Shown: positions 8,543 to 15,890 of the stretch, piece after piece
Numbering within the stretch: the stretch's first letter is position 1
Layout of the letters: the number at the start of each line of letters is the position of its first letter
DNA from: an uncultured Lachnospiraceae bacterium
GTDB lineage: Bacteria; Bacillota; Clostridia; Lachnospirales; Lachnospiraceae
DNA length: 56,279 nt
NCBI GenBank assembly: GCA_902762955.1
Contig: CACWQH010000020.1
Location: 1-56,279, forward strand
Reading direction: 5' to 3'
Notes under the pieces: generated by a model
The model's input: the letters and a program-made list of their open reading frames with translations, nothing else
The model's database searches: none
What the model was told of the DNA's origin: nothing
Translations under genes and position numbers: made by a program

Positions 8543-9661
8543 TTATCTTAATTCTTTTTTCGCCATATCAAGTGCACTGGCGATTACGGCATCCATATCA
8601 TAATACTTGTACTCGCCCAGTCGACCACCGAAGATAACCTTATCTTCCTTATCGCCAAGCTCCTTGTACTCCTGATAAAGCTTGCCGTTTTTATCATCAT
8701 TTACCGGATAGTAAGGCTCATCGCCCGGCTTCCACTCGGAGCTGTATTCCCTGCTTATAACTGTTTTAGGAAGGTCGTTGCCATCATCGTCCTTTCCAAA
8801 CTCAAACCATTTATGCTCTATGATTCTTGTCCAAGGAGTTTCGGCATCGGTATAATTGACAGCGGCATTACCCTGGAAATTAGGCTTGTCCAAGACCTCA
8901 TTCTCAAATCTTACGGAACGATACTCAAGATAACCCAGCTTAAATCCAAAATACTCATCTATCGGGCCGGTAAAAATAACCTTATCCGCCATAGCATCAT
9001 ACTCTTCCTTATTATCCAGATAATTCACGCCAAGCTTAACCTCTATGCCATCAAGCATATTGGCAACCATCTTCGTATATCCACCCTTTGGAATACCCTG
9101 ATACAAGGCGTTAAAATAATTATTGTCAAAGGTAAGACGTACAGGAAGTCTCTTTATAATAAATGCCGGAAGCTCATCACAAGGTCTGCCCCACTGCTTC
9201 TGGGTATAGCCCTTTATAAGCTTTTCATAAATGTCTGTTCCGACAAGAGAAATAGCCTGCTCCTCAAGGTTCTTCGGCTCGGTTATACCTGCTTCCTTTC
9301 TTTGCTCCTCAATCTTTGCTGCAGCCTCCTCCGGCGTAACCACTCCCCACATCTTATTAAAAGTATACATATTAAACGGGAGCGAGAAAAGCTCTCCTTT
9401 ATAATTGGCAACAGGAGAATTGGTAAATCTGTTGAACTCTGCAAACCGGTTTACATAATCCCAAACTTCTTTGATATTGGTATGAAATATATGTGCGCCA
9501 TACTTATGCACATGGATTCCTTCGATATCCTCCGTGTACACATTTCCTCCGATGTTAGGTCTCTTGTCAATGACAAGCACTGACTTACCTGCATCTGTTG
9601 CCTTTCTTGCAAAAACTGCTCCGTAAAGTCCGGAGCCGACTATAAGATAATCGTATTTCAT
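8543..9661 (-). CDS. glf: UDP-galactopyranose mutase
   Basis: Glf converts UDP-galactopyranose to UDP-galactofuranose for cell-surface glycans, using reduced FAD. The 372-residue protein starts with the FAD-binding Rossmann motif YDYLIVGSGLYGAVFA, then VIDKRPNIGGNVYTED and HKYGAHIFHT, all hallmark Glf segments, and ends with the family feature GRLGEYKYYDMD. The start at 9661 follows GGAGG with eight bases between; a frame five codons longer would include the ribosome site. It is upstream of the ATPase, the cytidylyltransferase and LicD, suggesting a galactofuranose-containing polymer. Three phased direct repeats lie about 100 bases upstream. Confidence 0.95.
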   Translation of the reverse strand: MKYDYLIVGSGLYGAVFARKATDAGKSVLVIDKRPNIGGNVYTEDIEGIHVHKYGAHIFHTNIKEVWDYVNRFAEFNRFTNSPVANYKGELFSLPFNMYTFNKMWGVVTPEEAAAKIEEQRKEAGITEPKNLEEQAISLVGTDIYEKLIKGYTQKQWGRPCDELPAFIIKRLPVRLTFDNNYFNALYQGIPKGGYTKMVANMLDGIEVKLGVNYLDNKEEYDAMADKVIFTGPIDEYFGFKLGYLEYRSVRFENEVLDKPNFQGNAAVNYTDAETPWTRIIEHKWFEFGKDDDGNDLPKTVISREYSSEWKPGDEPYYPVNDDKNGKLYQEYKELGDKEDKVIFGGRLGEYKYYDMDAVIASALDMAKKELR

Positions 9662-9763
9662 AATTGGTTCCTCCATAGGCTATAATAATATTTCAACATA
9701 CTATATCACTTAAATAATCATCTAATTACATACTAATTAAAAAATACGGAGTTGTAAAGAAAA

Positions 9764-9792
9764 ACTTCACTGCACTTCACTAAAACTTCACT
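9764..9792. promoter_or_regulatory. Three ACTTCACT direct repeats upstream of glf
   Basis: ACTTCACT occurs at 9764-9771, 9774-9781 and 9785-9792, with 10 and 11 base periodicity, so all lie on one helix face. On the glf strand this reads AGTGAAGT three times. Tandem direct repeats at 10-11 bp are the usual layout of OmpR/PhoB-type response-regulator boxes. No convincing -35/-10 pair was identified between these and glf. Confidence 0.4.
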
Positions 9793-10160
9793 CAATTTCA
9801 TCAACCATGTCATGTACTTCAAATGCACTTAATAAATTTCAACAGATACCTCATTAACATCTTCCAATGAGTTATTTTCAGCTACGAATCATATTATTCC
9901 ATCGTTCGCAGCTGATTATCCCACATTTTTCGCATTATAACCAGCTATTTATTAAATTCGAACGATGTGACTAAAAGTCCAATGGCAAAAGAAATCAGAT
10001 GTTGTAATATACGATATATAACAAAACAGGAGGCTACATATGAATATTCCAAAAGAATTATTGGATCATTTTGGTGTTAAAGCAATTGTAAGCAGTTAAT
10101 TTGCATTTTCTTTATTCAGTTGATTCTTAAGTTTCTCCAATAATTTCAAACATATAAAAT
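9793..10160. other. Intergenic accessory spacer with possible 19-codon frame
   Basis: This stretch between glf and the PIN-like gene is AT-rich. It holds a 9-bp inverted repeat (CATCGTTCG 9900-9908 with CGAACGATG 9959-9967) and, on the plus strand, ATG 10040 to stop 10099 preceded by AGGAGG. The predicted peptide is MNIPKELLDHFGVKAIVSS. It may be a leader peptide, a small protein or the 5' remnant of a lost gene. I see no other coding signal. Confidence 0.4.
10040..10099 (+). CDS. Possible 19-residue small ORF with strong ribosome site
   Basis: ATG at 10040 has AGGAGG seven bases upstream and ends at TAA 10097-10099, encoding MNIPKELLDHFGVKAIVSS. It is one of few plus-strand signals in the window interior. 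The helical start followed by a hydrophobic end resembles the N-terminus of an ordinary enzyme, so a truncated gene remnant is as likely as a functional small protein. Only the ribosome site and start codon support it. Confidence 0.25.
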   Translation: MNIPKELLDHFGVKAIVSS

Positions 10161-10736
10161 CTATCTCTTAAAGTCATCCTTTAACGGCCATATATCTTTA
10201 TCAAAAATATCCTTATTTTTTCCTGCTACAATCCAAAGTGCCTTACACACTTTTCTTGGTATAATAATTTCACCTTCATAAGCCTTATTTATAATATCAA
10301 CAATTCTTATACATATTATATCATCTAACCCTGAATTCAGTTGTGAATCTATGATTGGTTGAAGATTCACCTCATCAGTTGCAAATACCGGAATTCCAGT
10401 TGCTTTAGCATATGCAAGTGAACAGACTTCGCCTTTGTTTTTATTAGGTCTTCGAGGATCCATCATAACTCTTTCAAGACTTTTATATACTGCTTCATAA
10501 ATGATACGATTTTGTTCATTAAGCTCACTTTCGTTTACTAATTCCACCTTACCTTCTGTCACTAATTCATTAAGTTGCTTTACCGCAGAAGAAGGTAACA
10601 TCACTTCACTATAAGCATATGTATGCATATATATTTTATTTGAAATAAGCGGAAGAATATCATACAGGTATCTGTATTTATCACTTCCGCCAAGCTTAAT
10701 GCATAAATCAGCATCAACAATCATTTTATCAATCAT
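10161..10736 (-). CDS. PIN-like domain protein, third gene of XRE/ImmA/PIN cassette
   Basis: The 191-residue protein starts MIDKMIVDADLCIKLG, with acidic D8/D10 after a beta strand. Later come KGEVCSLAYAKA (E103) and VFATDEVNLQP (D121/E122), the spacing and context of PIN-like nuclease domains, which cleave RNA using a cluster of acidic residues. The start codon overlaps the stop of the upstream peptidase gene by four bases (ATGA), indicating translational coupling. Together with the XRE and ImmA-like genes it looks like a toxin or effector controlled by a protease and repressor. Assignment to PIN rests on motif pattern, not close similarity. Confidence 0.65.
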   Translation of the reverse strand: MIDKMIVDADLCIKLGGSDKYRYLYDILPLISNKIYMHTYAYSEVMLPSSAVKQLNELVTEGKVELVNESELNEQNRIIYEAVYKSLERVMMDPRRPNKNKGEVCSLAYAKATGIPVFATDEVNLQPIIDSQLNSGLDDIICIRIVDIINKAYEGEIIIPRKVCKALWIVAGKNKDIFDKDIWPLKDDFKR

Positions 10737-11554
10737 TCATCTTCCTCCATGATACTGTCTAATTCCTCATCTGAAGGAAATGAACTTTTTCTTGTATTTT
10801 TAACTCCTAAGTCTTCAGGCTTTAATCCGCAAATCGACAATAAATATTCTAATTTCTCAAAGGTAATTAAACCGGACTCAAAAGCATTAATCGATAGTTC
10901 TGCAAGATTATCAACCGCGATTCTGTTGTCAGGTTCACTCATAGAATAAGCAAACCTTTTTTTATATTGGTCAATTGATTCTTCTGATTCCTCAAGTAAT
11001 TTTTCCCGTTTGTCTGACTTAATAAATCCGGTTTCAAACAATCTTTTCACCATTGCTTTGTATGGTACCGTAAATAATTCAGCTAATCGTAATGCCTGTT
11101 TAATATTAACATCCTTAATATTATAAGTCTCTATTTCCTGTCTTAATATTATTTCTTCCATAAGGAATTCTGCCGCAAATCGATTAGCCTTTTTTTCGTT
11201 ATTTTTCTTATCTTCCTCATCCAACAAATCCATAGGCAGGACATCCGGATTCTGTTCATACCAAATATGATATAATTCATGTGCTGCTGCAAAAACTTGA
11301 GAAGAAACAGGAATAGATGTGTTGATAGCAACAAACGGTTTTGCTAATCCCGAATCATTTTTTGAGCCACTGATTCTAGTAAATCCCCATGGTGCCTCTT
11401 TTCCAAACGGATAATAAATCACCCTTGCATAAAGACTAAGAATAGAAAAAATCTGTGTTCCGATTATATCATTCATCTTATGGCAGACTCCAAGCTTCTC
11501 TCTAGCCTGAAGCTTAACCTCTTCAATTTCAAAATCATTCAATTCTTTAAGCAT
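10733..11554 (-). CDS. ImmA/IrrE-family metallopeptidase
   Basis: ImmA/IrrE proteins are zinc peptidases that usually cleave a partner XRE-type repressor. The HExxH zinc site is HELYH at residues 92-96 and EKKANRFAAEFLM follows as the expected downstream helix with a third ligand. The start at 11554 overlaps the upstream repressor gene by eight bases; a longer frame to 11584 would run further into it. The C-terminal 100 residues are acidic and unassigned. The arrangement repressor-peptidase-PIN suggests that cleavage of the repressor releases expression of all three genes. Length of 273 residues is within the family range. Confidence 0.85.
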   Translation of the reverse strand: MLKELNDFEIEEVKLQAREKLGVCHKMNDIIGTQIFSILSLYARVIYYPFGKEAPWGFTRISGSKNDSGLAKPFVAINTSIPVSSQVFAAAHELYHIWYEQNPDVLPMDLLDEEDKKNNEKKANRFAAEFLMEEIILRQEIETYNIKDVNIKQALRLAELFTVPYKAMVKRLFETGFIKSDKREKLLEESEESIDQYKKRFAYSMSEPDNRIAVDNLAELSINAFESGLITFEKLEYLLSICGLKPEDLGVKNTRKSSFPSDEELDSIMEEDE

Positions 11555-11891
11555 AAAGAAGTTCCTCCAACATATGAATTTCATCTATCGCTGAACGAAT
11601 CAAATTAACCTTTTCCAAAGTCTCTTCATCTGTTATGCCTCCCATAAAGCTAAGCGTATCTTCAGAAACCGGCTCATCCTGAATCATAAGTAATTCATCC
11701 GTAGTTACACCTAAAACAGAAGCGATCTTTGCAATTTCGTTTACATTAATCGCTTTACCGCCATTGACTATCTTGCTCATTACCTGTTTTGATATTCCTA
11801 AAGCATCTGCTAAACTCTGTTGGGTAAGCCCCTTTATATCTAATTGTTTTTGAATATTAGCACCAACCTGTTCAAAATCCATAGCATACAT
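11547..11891 (-). CDS. XRE-family regulator of the ImmA/PIN cassette
   Basis: A 114-residue protein with a helix-turn-helix at about 10-65 (IQKQLDIKGLTQQSLADALGIS, then KQVMSKIVNGG) and an acidic C-terminal tail ending LEELLYA. ATG 11891 is chosen because AGAGGG lies seven bases upstream; the ATG three codons later (MDFEQ) is also possible. It is the first gene of the cassette, just downstream of a TTGACA/TATACT promoter overlapped by a GTCAA/TTGAC inverted repeat. It most likely represses this operon and is the probable substrate of the neighbouring peptidase. That regulatory role is inferred from the family and position. Confidence 0.85.
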   Translation of the reverse strand: MYAMDFEQVGANIQKQLDIKGLTQQSLADALGISKQVMSKIVNGGKAINVNEIAKIASVLGVTTDELLMIQDEPVSEDTLSFMGGITDEETLEKVNLIRSAIDEIHMLEELLYA

Positions 11892-11923
11892 AAACAATCC
11901 CTCTTTTTCTATGACTTGTTTAC

Positions 11924-11964
11924 AGTATATCTTATAAAAAGCACGTTGTCAATATTTTGTTGAC
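11924..11964 (-). promoter_or_regulatory. SigA-type promoter and inverted repeat of XRE/ImmA/PIN operon
   Basis: On the minus strand TTGACA (11952-11947) and TATACT (11929-11924) are 17 bases apart. GTCAA (11948-11952) and TTGAC (11960-11964) form an inverted repeat across the -35 region, and another TTGAC lies at 11992-11996, a 32-base interval. This layout suits autoregulation by the XRE protein. Confidence 0.65.
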
Positions 11965-12025
11965 TTATTACCAATAATATCCATCATTTCGTTGACATAA
12001 TCAATATTCACATAATAAATTATAT

Positions 12026-12080
12026 TCACACACCCAACAGCATATTAAACACTCCAAAAGTCAAATCCCCACTCTGCTTT
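12026..12080. repeat. Left copy of fliB 3'-end repeat (possible att site)
   Basis: This 55-base segment matches 12797-12851, the last codons and stop of fliB, at 53 of 55 positions; weaker match continues another 10 bases. It encodes IKQSGDLTFGVFNMLLGV and stop on the minus strand but has no gene in front of it. The two copies are 771 bp apart and bracket an XRE gene and a phage-like gene remnant, as expected for a small element integrated at the fliB 3' end. Confidence 0.8.
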
Positions 12081-12133
12081 ATTTTATTAATCATTTTTTA
12101 TTCTAACAAAAAATAATGAAGACATTCCTATAA

Positions 12134-12478
12134 TTATCTCTTTGAAAAAGCTTCAATATAACCCAAAAGTCTGTTTCTGGTATCTAAGTCCATGCTATTA
12201 TATTCAGAAATAATAAATCCAAGTTCTGTATCTTTATCCACTATAAACCAATCCACATTACTTCTTCTTTCACCTTTTTTTTCAATACCGGACAAAAGCC
12301 ATTCCGGTGCAACATCAAGGACTTTACAGATAATCATTATTTTGTCTGATGTTGGATTAGTGTGATTTTTTTTCCATTCACTTATTGTACTCTGCTTTAT
12401 ACCTGTTTTTTCTGAAAATTCCTTCTGCGACATAGAAAGCCCTTTTAGTTTTTCAAATATACGCTCACTGATTGTCAT
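12134..12478 (-). CDS. XRE-family transcriptional regulator (phage-like repressor)
   Basis: The 114-residue protein carries an N-terminal helix-turn-helix: SMSQKEFSEKTGIKQSTISE, then WKKNHTNPTSDKIMIICKVL, about residues 15-60, typical of Cro/CI-like DNA-binding proteins. The C-terminal part is short and lacks a peptidase domain. AGGAGG lies seven bases before the start. Its own upstream region has a duplicated AAATACAAT motif. It is the only intact gene between the two fliB 3'-end repeats, so it may be the last surviving regulator of a decayed mobile element. Confidence 0.85.
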   Translation of the reverse strand: MTISERIFEKLKGLSMSQKEFSEKTGIKQSTISEWKKNHTNPTSDKIMIICKVLDVAPEWLLSGIEKKGERRSNVDWFIVDKDTELGFIISEYNSMDLDTRNRLLGYIEAFSKR

Positions 12479-12498
12479 TGTTTATTCCTCCTGTTGAC

Positions 12499-12527
12499 AA
12501 ATACAATAAAAAATATTAAAATACAAT
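12499..12527. promoter_or_regulatory. Direct repeat near the XRE promoter, candidate operator
   Basis: AAATACAAT occurs at 12499-12507 and 12519-12527, exactly 20 bases apart (two helical turns), just upstream of the ribosome site of the XRE gene. On the minus strand a TTGAAT box with TATTGT 17 bases downstream overlaps it. Autoregulation is likely but unproved. Confidence 0.4.
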
Positions 12528-12558
12528 TCAAAGAGATGGGTTTTTTCCGAGTAAAATC

Positions 12559-12783
12559 TTAAGATTCCAAAGGGTTGCCTGTTTCTTTTTTTATTTCTAA
12601 AATATCGTAAAGATACATTTTATTATCGTTTGAATGTCTTATTAAAATTGAAGCATGAAAAACATTATATCTTTCTACTTCTCCATTATCTGCAAATACC
12701 GGAAGTGCAAATCTGGAATCATATCGATACCATCCATTTTTTGCATTCCATTGGTGTTTTATTTCGTTATTTTTAAGTAATTT
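12559..12783 (-). pseudogene. Remnant of a phage/ICE-type protein C-terminus
   Basis: The minus frame is open from 12783 to the TAA ending at 12559. It reads HQWNAKNGWYRYDSRFALPV followed by ADNGEVERYNVFHASILI, then RHSNDNKMYLYDILEIKKET. I recognise this as the C-terminal pattern of proteins on phages and conjugative elements of Firmicutes (a MuF or PBECR-like toxin/nuclease context). It has no start codon or ribosome site and an upstream stop, so it is a fragment. It lies between the two fliB 3' repeats. The exact family is uncertain. Confidence 0.6.
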
Positions 12784-12796
12784 TTAACACCTTTTT

Positions 12797-12851
12797 TCAC
12801 ACACCCAACAGCATATAAAACACTCCAAAACTCAAATCCCCACTCTGCTTT
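12797..12851. repeat. Right copy of fliB 3'-end repeat (possible att site)
   Basis: The last 18 codons and the TGA stop of fliB, repeated at 12026-12080 with two mismatches in 55 bases. See the partner entry. Integration into the 3' end of a gene that restores its coding sequence is a common outcome of site-specific recombination. Confidence 0.8.
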
Positions 12852-13899
12852 AGCTTATTAAGAAATTTGATACATTGAATTTTATTATGTTCCACTATCC
12901 TCGCATAATGCCCTGCGATATCAATAATCTCATCCTCACCAAGCTTATTATCATTCAAAAGCCACCACATAAAGCAGGTAAAGTAAGACATGGAAAGCTG
13001 AATCAATAAGACTTCAACATTATTCGAAAGATTCTCCTCCTTATCTGTCGGAAGGATCGACCTATAGACACTGTTAACCATATAGTTTTCAAAGAAATAC
13101 TCGTATGGTTCCATAAAAGCCTTAAATTCAGTCCAGCCATCAATCATGGCAACCATATCTGCATTTTCCAGATAATTCATAATCGGAACGATATACTTTT
13201 TAAAAACACTACCCTTTTCAAGTGTTGCATTTGCATTTACAAGCATATGTGCCTTGTATTGAATCGCAAAATTCAGATCAAGATTAAGTCCATCTGTTTC
13301 GGCAAAGGTTCGGGCAAGAAAGTCCGCATCATAATAATTGTTGATATTTGCAGTCACCTCATCCAGACTCTTCTCAGCATTATTTTTCACAAATCTGTAA
13401 GCCGTAAAAAACCTTGTCCAGATGGACGAAGCCTCAACCTGAAGCAAATCTATAACAAAATCACGGATAGTAAAAAGGCGCTCATCAAACAGTTTTTCCT
13501 TGGAAATGTTTCTGTTGTATTCTTCACAATCGGTAAATACAAGATGACCTTTATCTCTCATAAGAAATTCAAGAACCGCCTGACAGGCATTGTCGAGATA
13601 AAGCTCTATATAATTATCATTTTCAAGAGCGGTACGCGGAAAAAAATTGCAGGTATAGGAAAGCATATCTTCGCCATACTTACAGACAAGCTCACATAAA
13701 CCATCATCACGAAGACAAGAGCATCTTCCATCTTCACGCAATGGCATATGCTTTCCGTCTAACTCAATATTATTTTTTTTATACTTTTGTGCTGTAACAT
13801 CATCAACAATGATGTTCCAATTACCACAACAGGTATTGCGGCATGCACCTGCTATACAAAAAAATCATCATAAAATAAAGGTTTAAGGTATGGTTTCAT
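12797..13899 (-). pseudogene. fliB: Flagellin lysine-N-methylase FliB, frameshifted in a T7 tract
   Basis: FliB methylates flagellin lysines. From ATG 13899 (ACGGAGC upstream) the frame reads MKPYLKPLFYDDFFV then TAG. Shifting by one base at the seven-T run (top-strand A run 13858-13864) gives ...YDDFFCIAGACRNTCCGNWN and continues through the HMPLREDGRCSCLRDDGLC cysteine cluster to the end at 12797. One extra T would restore a protein of about 367 residues, normal for the family. The C-rich N-terminus (CxxxC..CC, CSCL..LCxLVC) is intended to hold a metal cluster. The part after the shift is uninterrupted from about 13855. It may be a switchable gene, a real mutation or a read error. Confidence 0.8.
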
Positions 13900-13953
13900 A
13901 TGCGTATTTGCTCCGTATAAAATCAAAATATTCTTGCAATCAATTAATTATTT

Positions 13954-13986
13954 AAAAAAATAATGAAGTCATCACTGACTTCATTA
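13954..13986 (-). terminator. Rho-independent terminator of the RelA/SpoT cassette
   Basis: An 11-bp perfect stem (TAATGAAGTCA 13961-13971 with TGACTTCATTA 13976-13986), a four-base loop and, on the minus strand, seven Ts directly after the stem (13960-13954). It closes the operon ending at 14018 and separates it from fliB. Confidence 0.9.
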
Positions 13987-14017
13987 TATACTAAGTATAT
14001 TTAATTATCAAATTATA

Positions 14018-14563
14018 TTATTTTACATAATCCACAGAGTATTGATATCCTCTTCCTGCCTGAAATGCTAAAATAATCATCTCAATTCCTTTAGCAGAAT
14101 AATCTCTATATTTAAAATAATAAATTAATGTATCCAAAAAATTATTTACATCTTCCTTTTTTATAGACGCAATAGAAATATTTTCAGGTTCTTTAAATAA
14201 ATAACTTCTCAAAAGTTCCTGAACAAACCTTTCATTAATAAAAACCAATTCTTCATTTTCGTTATTGTTTAACTGAAGAACTTTGTGACGCAGTAACCAA
14301 AAACTTAAATATGCATATATTTTAGAATCATGAACCTTTTCAATATCCTGAAATTCTTTTAATCTATATATATCTACATAATAATCTATAACTACATGAT
14401 TAAGTGTCTTTTCAGATATATATACCTTATCAGTAAGCTTTTCGGCCTCAATAAAAGAGAGCATTAAATCATACAGCCATTCATAGCGTGAACGCATTCT
14501 TTCCTCTTTAAAATGTTCAATTATAAAATCATAGGTTTTAGAATTGTACTCTTGTTCATCCAT
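14018..14563 (-). CDS. Unknown 181-residue protein, third gene of RelA/SpoT cassette
   Basis: I do not recognise this protein. It is rich in aromatic and charged residues and predicted to be all helical (RMRSRYEWLYDLMLSFIEAE, LNHVVIDYYVDIYRLKEF, then NFLDTLIYYFKYRDY). There is no signal peptide or clear membrane segment. Its ATG lies inside the end of the preceding small gene (eight-base overlap) with GGAAAGG upstream, so translation is coupled. It is the last gene before a strong terminator. By position it could be an antitoxin or partner of the alarmone synthetase-like protein, but nothing in its sequence proves this. Confidence 0.75.
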   Translation of the reverse strand: MDEQEYNSKTYDFIIEHFKEERMRSRYEWLYDLMLSFIEAEKLTDKVYISEKTLNHVVIDYYVDIYRLKEFQDIEKVHDSKIYAYLSFWLLRHKVLQLNNNENEELVFINERFVQELLRSYLFKEPENISIASIKKEDVNNFLDTLIYYFKYRDYSAKGIEMIILAFQAGRGYQYSVDYVK

Positions 14564-14774
14564 GATACTTAACCTTTCCAGCTCGTTTATTAGCCAAATA
14601 ACGACTACTTGATGCTAAATAATCTACAAATATTTTTTTATGGAGCTGCTCATATCCACCTTTAAAATCTCTTCCATGATTCGGTCTTGTTTCAACTGTA
14701 ATTTCACCATTCTTTAGAGAATTAATAAAGGTTTCTCCTGCTGATTTTACAACATATGAATACTTTTTTTCCAT
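14556..14774 (-). CDS. Unknown 72-residue protein, second gene of RelA/SpoT cassette
   Basis: A small basic protein starting MEKKYSYVVKSAGETFINSL with a central RPNHGRDFKGGYEQLHKKIF and a basic end (NKRAGKVKYHG). No family recognised. The start at 14774 is preferred because AGGTGG, overlapping the stop codon of the RelA/SpoT gene, lies five bases upstream; the GTG at 14783 falls in that site. It ends inside the third gene. Tight packing between a nucleotide-synthetase-like gene and another unknown gene is compatible with an antitoxin or regulatory role, which is inference only. Confidence 0.72.
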   Translation of the reverse strand: MEKKYSYVVKSAGETFINSLKNGEITVETRPNHGRDFKGGYEQLHKKIFVDYLASSSRYLANKRAGKVKYHG

Positions 14775-14784
14775 ATTGACCACC

Positions 14785-15726
14785 TCATACTATTCTTTTA
14801 TTTAGCTCATCAAGAAGCAACTGGGCATTGACTATTTTATCAGATATTTCATTTAACTGCAAGCTATAGCCTTCTTTAACTTTGTAATCGCCATCAAATT
14901 CACTAATAAGTTCATTATCATAAACTTTTTTCATTATTTCTCCTAATTCACTCGCTGCGATTGTTATCTGGTTAAGAACCTTAGACATATCCTTTAGTGC
15001 TGCATGGCTTTTATGATATTCTCTTTTATAAACAAAATTATGATCAAAGTCACTCCAAGCTTCATCATAAATAGTTCTGGTCTGAAGTTCAACATAAGTT
15101 CCTTGAAAACTTATAACATAATGTACACTTCTATATCCATTTTCTTTCAAATATGTTTCAACGTCCGCCTCTTTATAAATTGATAGGTCATCCATATAAG
15201 CATAATAAACCTTTGGAATTTCAGCAATTACACTTGACCCATCTTGGGGATGCGGAATAAATGTATATTTATTATATGCCTCTCTTTCTTTATAATACGG
15301 AAAAGTTTCAACTATTTTATTATGTAATTCGATCCAGCTTCCACGATAGCTTATTATTAATCGTATTCCTGTTAAATCAGTCAAAATATTCTTATAATTT
15401 TCACCATTGATATTTGTATATAAACTGGCGCCACTGGTAATATATTGACTACGTTTTTCAATTACTTTTTTTAGCAAGCTATCTAATTTTTTTACACGAC
15501 TTGTTTGTAAATGTACTCCGGGAAATTCTTCAACAATATTCAATAATTCTTGACGTTTTTTTTGGAGTTCCTTATAATAATCCGGATATTCATCATATAT
15601 TTCATGACATATATCTTCAATCATATACTTACCGTTAATATCCAGATCTATTTCATTCATTTCTTCAACTTTACTATTTAATTTTTTATCATCAAGAAGA
15701 AACTTCCAATATTCATCCCAACACAT
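14785..15726 (-). CDS. RelA/SpoT synthetase-domain protein
   Basis: The 313-residue protein has the core of a (p)ppGpp-synthetase-type nucleotidyltransferase: DLTGIRLIISYRGSW (acidic metal site), NGYRSVHYVISFQGTYVELQ (conserved NGYRSxH and the catalytic ELQTRT glutamate) and IYDEAWSDFDHNF. The usual basic RxKxxxS ATP-binding stretch before the core is not evident (KRSQYITSGASLYTNINGEN occupies that place), so the product may differ from (p)ppGpp; toxic small synthetases can instead modify tRNA. A helical C-terminus follows. No hydrolase or TGS/ACT domains, so it is a stand-alone synthetase. It is first in a three-gene operon with its own promoter and terminator, in an accessory region. Confidence 0.85.
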   Translation of the reverse strand: MCWDEYWKFLLDDKKLNSKVEEMNEIDLDINGKYMIEDICHEIYDEYPDYYKELQKKRQELLNIVEEFPGVHLQTSRVKKLDSLLKKVIEKRSQYITSGASLYTNINGENYKNILTDLTGIRLIISYRGSWIELHNKIVETFPYYKEREAYNKYTFIPHPQDGSSVIAEIPKVYYAYMDDLSIYKEADVETYLKENGYRSVHYVISFQGTYVELQTRTIYDEAWSDFDHNFVYKREYHKSHAALKDMSKVLNQITIAASELGEIMKKVYDNELISEFDGDYKVKEGYSLQLNEISDKIVNAQLLLDELNKRIV

Positions 15727-15765
15727 ATGGCACCTTCACTATTTTGCAGCAAAATTCTATGTATA

Positions 15766-15802
15766 GCGAATTCAATTATACTATATTCGCAAAATATGTC
15801 AA
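15766..15802 (-). promoter_or_regulatory. Consensus promoter with inverted repeat for RelA/SpoT cassette
   Basis: On the minus strand TTGACA (15802-15797) is followed after 16 bases by a perfect TATAAT (15780-15775). GCGAAT at 15766-15771 and ATTCGC at 15785-15790 form an inverted repeat that encloses the -10 box. The ribosome site and ATG at 15726 follow about 45 bases later. Both boxes match consensus, unlike neighbouring genes, and the repeat suggests repression. Confidence 0.8.
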
Positions 15803-15890
15803 GCCTTTATTCAGTAACAGTATAAGGCATACCTTTATCGTAAACGCTCTATAGCGAGTACTAATGTGCCTCCTTATATACTTTGTTGTG

